Notes: generated by a model from the sequence alone, not told the origin. DNA of 33,527 nt from Pseudomonadota bacterium (GCA_026388655.1 JAPLJI010000142.1:1-33527), one strand, 5' to 3'; counted from the stretch's first letter, positions 8,187 to 15,185 are shown. Numbers and translations are program-made.

Positions 8187-8244
8187 GTAGGGGCGGCCCT
8201 CCGCGGCCGCCCGAAGAAGGGAGCCCGCGGAGGGGCTCCCCTAC
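8187..8244. repeat. GTAGGGGC element, copy 3
   Basis: GTAGGGGCGGCC at the left and GGGGCTCCCCTAC at the right. Inside are GCGGCCGCC and GAGCCCGCGGAGGGGCTC hairpins. It is nearly the same as 6036-6093. Confidence 0.75.
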
Positions 8245-8296
8245 GAAAAAAAATATTGTAAGGTTTTTACTGAGACACCAAGGGTAGATATCCAAG

Positions 8297-9502
8297 ATGA
8301 TCCCTCGATATAAACCTTATCTCGGCTGGGAGGAATTCCGCGCCGCGCTGGCCTGGGGCCGCCCGGCGGTGGAAGAATTCGAAAAGAAATTCGCCCGGGC
8401 CCTGCAGGCCAAATATGCCCTGGCTTTCCCCTACGGGAGAAGCGGCCTGTATGCCCTTTTAAAATCCCGGGGGATCGAGGGCGCGGAAGTCATCATTCCC
8501 GCTTATACCTGCGTGGTCGTCCCTCACGCGGTGGTGGCCTCGGGAAATATTCCCCGCTTTGTGGATATTTCCCTGTCCGACTATAACCTGGACCTGGATT
8601 TATTGGAGAACGCCATCACCGACCAGACCAGGGTAATCATCCCCACCAATCTTTTCGGTTACCCAGGCAATCCGCGGCGCTTATTCGAGATTATCAACCG
8701 GACCGGAAGGGAAATCCTGGTTTTCCAGGACTGCGCCCATTCCTTGGGCGCCACTTGCCAGGGAAAACCGGTCGGTAATGAAGGGGATGCGGCCATCTTC
8801 GGCCTGGGCATCAACAAGATGATCACCTCGGTTCTCGGGGGGATGGTCACCACTAACGATGAAAATATCTGCCAATCCCTTCGGGAATACCGGGACTCCA
8901 GCTTTGCTCCGGGAAATTTTCGGAAAAGATTGACCAGATCAATATATTTATCTCTGGCCTTCATGACCTTGAACGATTCGCTTTACCGGCTGGTCGATTT
9001 CCTGGAGGAAAAAACCCCTTTTCTTGATTTTTTCACCTCTGATTATGATGAAAATAAAATTACCCTGCCGAAAGATTATCTCGAGCGAATGGTGGACCTG
9101 GAAGCGCGGGTCGGGATCGAGCAGTTAAAAAAATACCCGGAAATTCTCAGGCGGAAAGAGGAAATGGCCGGGTATTATGACCGGCATCTGCAGCCGATCA
9201 AGGATAAAGTTGTTCTTCCGCCCTTGATGGTTGGAGCCACGTATTCCCATTACGTGGTCCGGGTCCCGGACCGGATCAAAACCATCGAGGCCCTGCGCCG
9301 GAAGGGGATCCAGCTCGGCTGGCTGATCGAATATTCCGTCCCGGAAATGCCGGTCTATCGGCAATATAAAACCGGTTCCTACCCGAACTCTTATCTCTGC
9401 TCTCAAACCACGGTAAATTTACCTTTATATCCGGGTCTGAAAACGCGGGATCTGGATTACATTAATAAGAAATTTATCGAATTTTTTGTTTGCAATTTAT
9501 GA
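8297..9502 (+). CDS. DegT/DnrJ/EryC1/StrS-family aminotransferase
   Basis: This 401-residue PLP-dependent enzyme belongs to the sugar aminotransferase family. Visible motifs are AFPYGRSGLYALL (43-55, cofactor phosphate site), VIIPAYTCVV (65-74), FQDCAHSLGA (143-152, with D145 contacting the PLP nitrogen) and GLGINKMITSVLGG (169-182), where K174 is the expected Schiff-base lysine. Family members make amino sugars for lipopolysaccharide, glycans or secondary metabolites. No sugar nucleotide genes lie beside it here, so the substrate is open. Start ATG at 8297 lies about 50 bp after a repeat and has only a weak ribosome-binding site. Codon use near 8940-9060 is somewhat more AT-rich than the neighbours. 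Confidence 0.85.
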   Translation: MIPRYKPYLGWEEFRAALAWGRPAVEEFEKKFARALQAKYALAFPYGRSGLYALLKSRGIEGAEVIIPAYTCVVVPHAVVASGNIPRFVDISLSDYNLDLDLLENAITDQTRVIIPTNLFGYPGNPRRLFEIINRTGREILVFQDCAHSLGATCQGKPVGNEGDAAIFGLGINKMITSVLGGMVTTNDENICQSLREYRDSSFAPGNFRKRLTRSIYLSLAFMTLNDSLYRLVDFLEEKTPFLDFFTSDYDENKITLPKDYLERMVDLEARVGIEQLKKYPEILRRKEEMAGYYDRHLQPIKDKVVLPPLMVGATYSHYVVRVPDRIKTIEALRRKGIQLGWLIEYSVPEMPVYRQYKTGSYPNSYLCSQTTVNLPLYPGLKTRDLDYINKKFIEFFVCNL

Positions 9503-9562
9503 CACAGTGTGTTAAAAATTTAATATAGTTTTTCTCTTTTTCCTTCAGAAAGGAAGCCAGTC

Positions 9563-9985
9563 ATGGCATTATTTCCCAGTCCAGAGTGGGTGGAGGAGAT
9601 GCGGAAGGTGGCCGAGTCGGACCCTGAATATAAGAAAGCCGGGGCTGATTGGGAAGGGGACATGATTATGGTAATTGAAGCGGAGCCCGGAAAGCTTGAC
9701 CAGCCTTTTATGTATTATTCCAAGCCTTACAAAGGGGAGATGCTCGAATACTACCAGCTCAAAAACGAGAACGAGCGGACAGCCGAATACACCATCCGCG
9801 CCCCTTATTCAGTGATAAAAGGGATTATCAAGGGGGAAATCGATCCCTTGCAGGCGATGATGAAGGGCAAGATCAAGGTCAAGGGCAACATGCAGAAGCT
9901 CCTCAAATACGCCAAGTTCCAGCAGTTGGGGATGAAGGCCCTGGCCAAGGTAAAGACCGAATTTGTGGACGAAGTCAAAAAATAA
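9563..9985 (+). CDS. SCP2 sterol-binding-like domain protein
   Basis: This 140-residue protein consists of one SCP2-like fold. The conserved 'YTIRAPYSVIKGIIKGEIDP' and 'MMKGKIKVKGNMQKLLKY' stretches (about 78-113) match the lipid-binding loop and the GKIKVKGD-type strand seen in SCP2 proteins. It probably binds acyl-CoA or other hydrophobic ligands in the cytoplasm, in keeping with the crotonase and acyl-CoA dehydrogenase nearby, but no operon links them. A strong GAAAGGAAG site precedes the ATG. The promoter of the downstream RNA lies within its last codons. Confidence 0.8.
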   Translation: MALFPSPEWVEEMRKVAESDPEYKKAGADWEGDMIMVIEAEPGKLDQPFMYYSKPYKGEMLEYYQLKNENERTAEYTIRAPYSVIKGIIKGEIDPLQAMMKGKIKVKGNMQKLLKYAKFQQLGMKALAKVKTEFVDEVKK

Positions 9986-9994
9986 GGTTATAAT
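9966..9994 (+). promoter_or_regulatory. Promoter of the SRP-like RNA
   Basis: TGGACG at 9966-9971 (4/6) is followed after exactly 17 bp by a perfect TATAAT at 9989-9994. Transcription would start near 10001, about 15 bases before the long RNA rod begins. The -35 box lies inside the end of the SCP2-like gene. Confidence 0.6.
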
Positions 9995-10000
9995 AAAAAC

Positions 10001-10165
10001 CAGTAGTCTGAGGCAGCTTTAAAAGGTGACCATTTATATTACTGAAGCCGGCCTTTTCGGAAGGGCGGGGGAATCAGATCGGCCCGGAAAGGCAGCAAGG
10101 TTGTTTTCCCTCAGCCCGCGGGATTATGCCGGGGGAAATGAGGGTGTTTATCCTTTTAAGCATCT
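10001..10165 (+). ncRNA. ffs: Rod-like structured RNA, candidate SRP (4.5S) RNA
   Basis: The sequence folds as one long hairpin. GCUUUAAAAGG (10016-10026) pairs with CCUUUUAAGC (10152-10161) with a one-base bulge. Inner pairs are CAUUU/AAAUG (10031/10136), CCGGC/GCCGG (10048/10128), GGGC/GCCC (10063/10114), GGGAA/UUCCC (10069/10106) and GCC/GGC (10082/10091). The centre of this symmetric rod is GGAA at 10086-10089, the SRP tetraloop sequence, followed on the 3' side by GGCAGCAAGG, close to the SRP GGAAGCAGCC segment. It differs from the usual CCGGAAGG: here the loop is CGGAAA. A promoter lies upstream. SRP RNA is the best match I know, but the loop and 5' symmetric loop are not canonical, so another structured RNA is possible. 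Confidence 0.5.
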
Positions 10166-10240
10166 TCCAGAAAAACCGATTACGAGAGCGATTTTAAGAT
10201 AGTTTCAACTAACTTTTAAGTATTTTTTTATGGAGAATGA

Positions 10241-10270
10241 TTGACAGCAGCGCATTGACTATAGTAGAAT
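10241..10270 (+). promoter_or_regulatory. Promoter of carD
   Basis: A perfect TTGACA at 10241-10246, 18-bp spacer, then TAGAAT at 10265-10270 (5/6). The leader to the ATG at 10302 is about 25 bases and contains CGGAGGG as ribosome-binding site. Confidence 0.7.
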
Positions 10271-10301
10271 ACCATTAACTTTAGTAAACGGAGGGCTCCC
10301 A

Positions 10302-10790
10302 ATGAATTTTAAGATCGGTGATTTGGCGGTGTATCCTTATCACGGCGTGGGGGTTATTGAAGCGATTGAGACCAGACGGATCTCAGCCAGCGATGAGAGC
10401 ACTTTTTATGTCGTCCGGATCCTTGATAACGGGATGGTTTTGCTGGTTCCGACCGACTCGGCGGTGCAGATCGGGCTCCGGGAGGTGGTTAACCAGAACG
10501 AGGCCTCCAAGATTTTCCAGATTTTAAGAGACCGCAAGGTCAATATCCGCCTGGATCTTTCCTGGAATCGTCGGCAGAAGGAATACAACGAAAAACTCAA
10601 GACCGGTTCAGCTTTTGAGATCGCCGAGGTTCTCCGCGATCTCGAGCACCTGCGCCGCAAGAAAGACCTTTCCTTTGGGGAAAAGCGGATGCTGGGCACG
10701 GCGCGCTCCCTCCTCATCCGGGAACTCTCCATCGCCACCAAGTCCGAGGAAGACGCCATCGAGAAGAAACTGAATAATATCTTTCATTAA
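10302..10790 (+). CDS. carD: CarD family transcriptional regulator
   Basis: This 162-residue protein has the length and order of CarD/CdnL. Residues 1-65 form the Tudor-like RNA polymerase interaction domain (FKIGDLAVYPYHGVGVIEAIE, then FYVVRILDNGMVLLVP). Residues 70-162 form the helical DNA-binding part (SWNRRQKEYNEKLKTGS, EVLRDLEHLRRKKDLSFGEKRML). CarD binds the polymerase beta subunit and stabilises open complexes at promoters. CGGAGGG precedes the ATG. It is transcribed from its own strong promoter. Confidence 0.92.
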   Translation: MNFKIGDLAVYPYHGVGVIEAIETRRISASDESTFYVVRILDNGMVLLVPTDSAVQIGLREVVNQNEASKIFQILRDRKVNIRLDLSWNRRQKEYNEKLKTGSAFEIAEVLRDLEHLRRKKDLSFGEKRMLGTARSLLIRELSIATKSEEDAIEKKLNNIFH

Positions 10791-10862
10791 TCCCTTAGTC
10801 CCACGGATCAGAAGATAAATCCTCCCCCATCTTTTCCGAATTCAGGAAAACTCAATACAGCT

Positions 10863-11480
10863 TTGCCGTCAGAGATTGACTCTTTTTTAAGAACCCTGGA
10901 GAAAAGGGGTTACCAGGCCCGTTTTTTTCCCGTCCCGGAAGAAGCCAGGCATTATCTCCTTTCCCGGATTGAGCCGGGAAGCGCGGTCGGGGTGGGGGGT
11001 TCTAAAACGATTCGCGATCTCGAGGTGATTCCGGAAATCCGGATCCGGGCCGGGAAGCTTTATGATCACTGGCAGGAGGGGTTGAACCTGGCGGATGACC
11101 AGATGATCCGGAAAGCCCAGCTGACCTGCGATCTTTTTCTCACCAGCGCCAATGCCATCACCCGCGAGGGGGAAATCGTGAATATGGACGGAATCGGCAA
11201 CCGGGTGGCGGCCTTGATTTTTGGCCCTCAAAAGGTAATGGTGGTAGTCGGAATCAATAAAATCGTGGCGGATCGGGAGGCGGCGATCCGCCGGATCCGG
11301 GAGGTAGCCGGGCCCCTGCGGGCCAAGAGCCTGAACCTCCCCAATCCGTGCGTGAAAGCCGGGGTCTGCCAGGATTGTGATCTTCCCACCCGGATCTGCC
11401 GGGCCCTGGTAATCCTGGCGAGGGCCCCCAGCCGGTCCCAGATCGAGGTAATTGTCATTGGGAAGGAAATGGGGTTCTAA
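10863..11480 (+). CDS. LUD-domain protein (LutC/YkgG-like)
   Basis: This 205-residue protein shows the LUD fold signature: GVGGSKTIRDL (43-53), LFLTSANAITREGEIVNMDGIGNRVAALIFGP (about 92-123) and VVVGINKIV. It ends with a cysteine cluster C-x5-C-x2-C-x6-C (CVKAGVCQDCDLPTRIC), as in the single-domain DUF162 type. Related proteins act with lactate utilisation enzymes, but no lutA/lutB is nearby, so the role is unknown. The start is TTG. The frame is the same as that of carD and remains open for all 24 codons between the carD stop and the TTG. The ribosome-binding site is weak. A heptamer array begins two bases after the stop. Confidence 0.8.
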   Translation: MPSEIDSFLRTLEKRGYQARFFPVPEEARHYLLSRIEPGSAVGVGGSKTIRDLEVIPEIRIRAGKLYDHWQEGLNLADDQMIRKAQLTCDLFLTSANAITREGEIVNMDGIGNRVAALIFGPQKVMVVVGINKIVADREAAIRRIREVAGPLRAKSLNLPNPCVKAGVCQDCDLPTRICRALVILARAPSRSQIEVIVIGKEMGF

Positions 11481-11482
11481 AA

Positions 11483-11566
11483 TTGACGATTTACGATTGA
11501 CGAATGGGAAAAGCATAGCGCATAGAGCATAGCGCACAGCGAGGTAGCCGCAGCCTTTAGGCTGCG
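11483..11566. repeat. Period-7 arrays plus GTAGCCGCAGCC hairpin, left copy
   Basis: TTGACGA, TTTACGA, TTGACGA (11483-11503), then CATAGCG, CATAGAG, CATAGCG, CACAGCG (11514-11541), then the GTAGCCGCAGCCTTTAGGCT hairpin (11544-11566). The same three modules recur in the same order at 12936-13027, on the other side of the acyl-CoA dehydrogenase gene. Confidence 0.8.
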
Positions 11567-11682
11567 TAGATCAAAAGAATTGATGATTTACGAATGAAAA
11601 TCAAAAAACAATAACGATTGCAACTCATTAATAATGAATTAAAAACAGAGAATACGGATGGTTTTATGTTTTTTTAATATGC

Positions 11683-11717
11683 AATCGTAAATCGTAAATC
11701 GTCAATCGTAAATTGAA
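11683..11717. repeat. Period-7 array (AATCGTA type)
   Basis: AATCGTA, AATCGTA, AATCGTC, AATCGTA, AATTGAA. This is the reverse complement of the array at 11483-11503, so the two form inverted ends of a 235-bp intergenic block. Confidence 0.8.
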
Positions 11718-11769
11718 AGAATAGTTTAAATAAACAAAAAAAATTAAATATTTTAAGAAGGGGGGAACC

Positions 11770-12924
11770 ATGGTTTTTGAGCCATCTGCCGAGTTGAAAC
11801 AGTTTCTGGAAACCATTCGCAAGTTCGTCGAAAAGGAATGTTACCCGGTCGAAATGGAAATCGAGGAAAAAGGGGAGGTTCCCGAGCACATCATTAAAGG
11901 TCTTTGCCAGCTGGGGCTTTTCGGGGTTACCACCCCGACCGAGTACGGCGGCCTCGGGCTCTCGATCATCGATTACTGCCTGATCCTGATTGAGCTCTCC
12001 CGGACCAATGCCGCGGTCCGCTCCCAGATCACCACTAACAACGGGGTCGGATCCAAGGGAATCCTTTTTGACGGGACCGAGGAACAGAAGAAAAAATATC
12101 TGCCTTCCCTGGCCTCGGGCGAAAAGATGGCCAGTTTCGCCCTGACCGAGCCGGGGGCCGGAAGTGACGCGTCGGCGATTTCCACCACCGCCGTCAAGAA
12201 AGGGAGCAACTGGGCGATTAATGGAACCAAGTATTTCATCACCAATGCCCCCCGGGCCTCGATTTTCACCGTTCTGGCTTTGACCGACAAGGAGAAGCGG
12301 GCCCGGGGAGGGATCACGGCCTTTATCGTGGAGAAGGGTACCCCCGGCCTGGTCATTGGAAAAATTTTCAAGGCGATGGGAAATGTCGGGAGCAAACCGG
12401 CCGAAGTCATTTTCGAGGATTGCCAGGTCCCGGAGGAAAATATCATCGGGGGACCCAAAATGGTGGGACAGGGATTCCGGACCGCGATGAAGTCTCTCAA
12501 TGAAGCCCGGATTACCCTCTCGGCCTCGATGATCGGATTTGCCGAACGGGCCCTCAAGCTGGCCCGGGATTACGCCAAGATCCGTGTCCAATTTGGCAAG
12601 CCGATCGCGGAGAACCAGGCGATTCAGTGGATGCTGGCCGACAGCGCCACCGAGATCTATGCCTCGAGGTGCATGCTTTTTGATGCCGCGGCGCGTGTGG
12701 ATGCCGGCCAGAAGGTGGATGCCATGTGCTCGATGACCAAGGTTTTCGCCAGCGAGATGCTGTGCAGGGTCACCGACCGGTCTTTGCAGATCCATGGCGG
12801 GACCGGGTATATAAAAGAGTCCCCGATCGAGCACCTTTACCGGGACGCCCGGATGTTCCGGATCGTGGAAGGGACAAGCGAGATCCAGCGAATGATCATC
12901 GCCCGGGACGTGCTTAAAGATTGA
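11770..12924 (+). CDS. Acyl-CoA dehydrogenase
   Basis: This 384-residue flavoenzyme has the usual family length. Motifs are CQLGLFGVTTPTEYGG (near 47), SFALTEPGAGSDASA (about 120-134) and YFITNAPRASIF. The C-terminal half has QFGKPIAENQAIQW and IHGGTGYIKESPIEHLYRDAR. The catalytic base is the Glu in IVEGTSEIQ, as in short- and medium-chain enzymes. It oxidises an acyl-CoA thioester to the enoyl-CoA and passes electrons to an electron-transfer flavoprotein. Chain length cannot be read from sequence alone. AAGGGGGG precedes the ATG. Its TGA stop (12922-12924) falls inside the first heptamer of the following array. Confidence 0.93.
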   Translation: MVFEPSAELKQFLETIRKFVEKECYPVEMEIEEKGEVPEHIIKGLCQLGLFGVTTPTEYGGLGLSIIDYCLILIELSRTNAAVRSQITTNNGVGSKGILFDGTEEQKKKYLPSLASGEKMASFALTEPGAGSDASAISTTAVKKGSNWAINGTKYFITNAPRASIFTVLALTDKEKRARGGITAFIVEKGTPGLVIGKIFKAMGNVGSKPAEVIFEDCQVPEENIIGGPKMVGQGFRTAMKSLNEARITLSASMIGFAERALKLARDYAKIRVQFGKPIAENQAIQWMLADSATEIYASRCMLFDAAARVDAGQKVDAMCSMTKVFASEMLCRVTDRSLQIHGGTGYIKESPIEHLYRDARMFRIVEGTSEIQRMIIARDVLKD

Positions 12925-13027
12925 CGAAAATACCAATTGACGATTGACGATTTACGAGTGACGAATGGCAAAAGCATAGCGCAAAGAGCATAGCGCATAG
13001 AGAGGTAGCCGCAGGCTTTAGCCTGCG
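12921..13027. repeat. Period-7 arrays plus hairpin, right copy
   Basis: TTGACGA at 12921 contains the acyl-CoA dehydrogenase stop codon. Then come ATTGACG, ATTGACG, ATTTACG, AGTGACG (12936-12963), CATAGCG-type heptamers (12975-13002), and a GTAGCCGCAGGCTTTAGCCT hairpin (13005-13027). The module order is the same as at 11483-11566. Confidence 0.8.
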
Positions 13028-13089
13028 AAAAAGGCGCAACCTGAAGGTTGCGGTTACCCATCTTGTTGATATGCTGATTGAGAATCGGT

Positions 13090-14199
13090 CTACTGTTTGA
13101 CCAGCCAATCCAAGACCAAGGGAAAGATTTCCTCGAGGGCGGTTTCCCCCATCAGAAGATCGATATGTCCGTAATCCCGCTGGAAACCATTGCCCCGGCC
13201 TGCCACCACCATTTTCTTCCGGGGTGAGGAGACCCCGTTGTAAACCTCGAGAACACTGGCGGGTGAGACCAGGTTATCGAGAGACCCGGCGATGAGCAGG
13301 ATCGGGTTTTTTATCCTGGCTAAATTAGCGGAGTAATCGTAATTGCCGGCGTGAGCGGCGAAGCTTTCGTCTTTGAGCGCGTTGGAAAACTGCAGGAGAA
13401 GTTTGGCGGGCAGGTTTTCCACCGCCAGCGGGGCAAGATGGCGGACAAAATTTCGGTCCAAATTGTCCTGGTTGTATTGGATGATGCTGAAAGTGGAGCC
13501 GAACTCCATATTAAAGAGAAGGAAAACCTTGATTAATTGCTTGACCGGGACCCGGTTAAAAATTTTCAGCAGGAAGGTTAATTTCTCCTGCGAAGCCAGG
13601 ATGTCATTGGGAATGCGAAACGATACCGGGGAGGCCACCGCCACCCCCCGGCGGATCAGACGGGCGTCTCCTCTCTCCAGGTAGGCGTAAAGTTCCATCC
13701 CCCCCATGCTGTGTCCGACCCAGTCAAGCTGGCGGGCCTTGGTTTCGGACTTGACCTTTTCCAAAATGGCCGGGATATCGGTGAGGATGAAATCCTCAAA
13801 GGACCAGAGGTAATCGGCTTTTTTTCCGTCAGCCCGGCGGGAAAGCCCCATGCCCCGGCATTCGCCGATCCAGACATCCAGCCCATTATGCGCCAGGAAA
13901 CGGGCCATGCTGTGGCGGTCGTCGCTTTCGAAGTTATAGCGGTTGGCCCCCAGGCCGTTGAACATGACCACCGGCACGCTGTTTTCCCGCAAAGGCTCGG
14001 GTTTATAACGGTGAACCGCCAATTCCCAGCCATCCTGGGTCGCGGCCCAGTAAACGGTGGGGGAGGCCGGGATCTCCGCGGAATGGACGGGAAAACAAGT
14101 GAGAAGTAAAAAGTTAGAAGTAAAAAGTAAAAGCTTAAACAGGGTCTTAACTCTTCTTTTCATTTTGCTTACGTTGTTGTGTTTAAAGCTATCCGCCAT
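13090..14199 (-). CDS. Exported alpha/beta hydrolase
   Basis: The frame encodes 369 residues from the ATG at 14199. The hydrolase triad is visible: S164 in GHSMGG, D308 in AGSLDNLV and H345 in YGHIDLL. NGLGANR (81-87) is the oxyanion region, and the early GECRGMGLS matches lipase-like and polyhydroxyalkanoate-related hydrolases. The N-terminus is a signal peptide: KRR, then a hydrophobic core (residues 22-36), then a VHSA cleavage site near 41. That core is encoded by a period-7 array. The ATG at 14199 overlaps the upstream stop codon by 11 bp; an ATG at residue 13 (MKRRVK) would give a more typical signal peptide. The substrate is unknown. Confidence 0.82.
   Translation of the reverse strand: MADSFKHNNVSKMKRRVKTLFKLLLFTSNFLLLTCFPVHSAEIPASPTVYWAATQDGWELAVHRYKPEPLRENSVPVVMFNGLGANRYNFESDDRHSMARFLAHNGLDVWIGECRGMGLSRRADGKKADYLWSFEDFILTDIPAILEKVKSETKARQLDWVGHSMGGMELYAYLERGDARLIRRGVAVASPVSFRIPNDILASQEKLTFLLKIFNRVPVKQLIKVFLLFNMEFGSTFSIIQYNQDNLDRNFVRHLAPLAVENLPAKLLLQFSNALKDESFAAHAGNYDYSANLARIKNPILLIAGSLDNLVSPASVLEVYNGVSSPRKKMVVAGRGNGFQRDYGHIDLLMGETALEEIFPLVLDWLVKQ
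14096..14133. repeat. Period-7 array inside a signal peptide
   Basis: On the plus strand: CAAGTGA, GAAGTAA, AAAGTTA, GAAGTAA, AAAGTAA, AAG. Read on the minus strand in frame it encodes LLLFTSN then FLLLTCF, a seven-residue echo of the 7-bp period. Confidence 0.8.
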
Positions 14200-14452
14200 G
14201 GGTTATTAACTGCTCGCCAGTTACCGCCAGCCTTCCAGCTTCCGATTGCGCGAAAGTCGGGATCGGGCCCTTAGCCAGGTAACGAACCTTCCGGCGGAGA
14301 AACTTGTCGTCCTGGCTCTCCTCGAGGATTTCCCGCTCCTGGATATTGGGAAGGGATTTGACGATCCGGACGATTACCTCCGGGTCCGACCAGATTTCAT
14401 TGAGCTGGTCCGGGTCAATTCCGGAAAATTGCTGGAAGATATGGATCTTCAT
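14189..14452 (-). CDS. START/SRPBCC-like protein, apparently truncated
   Basis: The 87-residue product begins MKIHIFQQFSGIDPDQLNEIW and continues through EREILEESQDDKFLRRKVRYLAKGPIP. This resembles the first half of DUF2505-like START-fold proteins, which are usually about 150-180 residues. The similarity stops after about residue 65, and the frame ends at a TAG that overlaps the ATG of the hydrolase gene. I infer loss of the C-terminal half, perhaps when the hydrolase gene came to lie beside it. AAGGAGAACACTC before the ATG is an excellent ribosome-binding site, so the gene may still be translated. The family call is from pattern memory and is tentative. Confidence 0.55.
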   Translation of the reverse strand: MKIHIFQQFSGIDPDQLNEIWSDPEVIVRIVKSLPNIQEREILEESQDDKFLRRKVRYLAKGPIPTFAQSEAGRLAVTGEQLITHGG

Positions 14453-14700
14453 GAGTGTTCTCCTTGATGCTTCGACGACACCCCCGCCCCGCCCTGGAGG
14501 CGGGGTTCACCCTAAAGGGGATTCACCCTGAAGGAAAAAAAGCGACACTCAATATGGCTTCAACTGAGCTCAGCCGAATGTCCAACCCTGAGCATACCCC
14601 GGATTTCAGATCGGGGAAGTCGAAGGATTGATATAAAATTGGCCGAAAAATCGCTACAATTATAATACCTTTCTCGTAAGGAGAACATCGTTCACGAAAG
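14453..14700. other. Intergenic region with promoter
   Basis: This stretch holds a GGGGTTCACCCT-type repeat near 14510, a fragment of the widespread CTGAGC...GTCGAAGG repeat (14591-14627), and a promoter. TTGGCC at 14639-14644 is separated by 16 bp from a perfect TATAAT at 14661-14666. AAGGAGAAC follows at about 14679, but no ATG, GTG or TTG stands at the right distance, so it may be the promoter of a decayed gene. Confidence 0.45.
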
Positions 14701-14714
14701 GATAGAAAGTTCGG

Positions 14715-15061
14715 GTGGAAAACCGTAGAAGATACATTAAAACGGCCCTGATCGTTTGCGCAGTTCTCTCACATTTTTCCTGCCCGGGCGGGAAATCTTA
14801 TCAAGCCGGACGGGCGGGAGACAGCATCTTCCTCCACCTGATCAACTATAACTATTCCCGAGGTCGGGGTTTGCCCCGCAGGAAGGGATCAACATTTCCC
14901 TGCGTTTGCCCGCGGGGTTTGTCACCACCGGCAAGAAACTCGAATGGCGGGAGCCGGGGAGCCCAGGGGGTGAACTTAACTTCAGCCTGGAAGGGGGAAG
15001 ACTCAAATTCGCTCTTCCCATCATCCGCGAATATTGCCTGGTGGTGTTTGCGCCGCAGTGA
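14715..15061 (+). pseudogene. Frameshifted remnant, glycosidase-like C-terminal domain
   Basis: Two frames join into one sensible sequence. From 14715 one frame reads ...GDSIFLHLINYNYS up to about 14858. From about 14861 another frame reads SGFAPQEGINISLRLPAGF and runs to ...REYCLVVFAPQ with a stop at 15059-15061. The combined pattern (HLxNY, then alternating beta strands ending in YxLVVF) is like the C-terminal beta-sandwich of some glycoside hydrolases. A one-base insertion or two-base deletion at 14856-14864 explains the shift. The catalytic part is absent, so this is a fragment as well as frameshifted. A sequencing error at that point cannot be excluded. The family call is weak. Confidence 0.5.
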
Positions 15062-15127
15062 GGAGCCGTTTCCGGCCCGGGCGTTACTCCTGGACTTTCT
15101 TCTCTCCCGGGAAGCAAAGCCTTATAA

Positions 15128-15156
15128 TTGACACCGGGAAGCTAAAGTAATAATTT
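15128..15156 (+). promoter_or_regulatory. Probable promoter of glyQ
   Basis: A perfect TTGACA at 15128-15133 is followed by an AT-rich -10 region (TAATAATTT, 15148-15156). No hexamer matches well at the ideal distance, so the exact -10 box is unclear. The leader to the ATG at 15186 contains AAGGGG. Confidence 0.45.
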
Positions 15157-15185
15157 CAAAACCAAGTTTTTAAGGGGTTGAACTT

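Noticed and set aside
8015-8287. Frame of 90 codons after the histidine phosphatase
   Set aside because: It is made of the GTCATTCC and GTAGGGGC repeats read as protein.
11674-12936. Minus-strand open frame of 420 codons
   Set aside because: It is antisense to a clear acyl-CoA dehydrogenase and has no domain pattern.
14715-15131. Single intact plus-strand gene of 138 codons
   Set aside because: The second half is Arg/Ser/Pro-rich junk in this frame, while a different frame gives a sensible beta-domain sequence, so a frameshifted remnant fits better.
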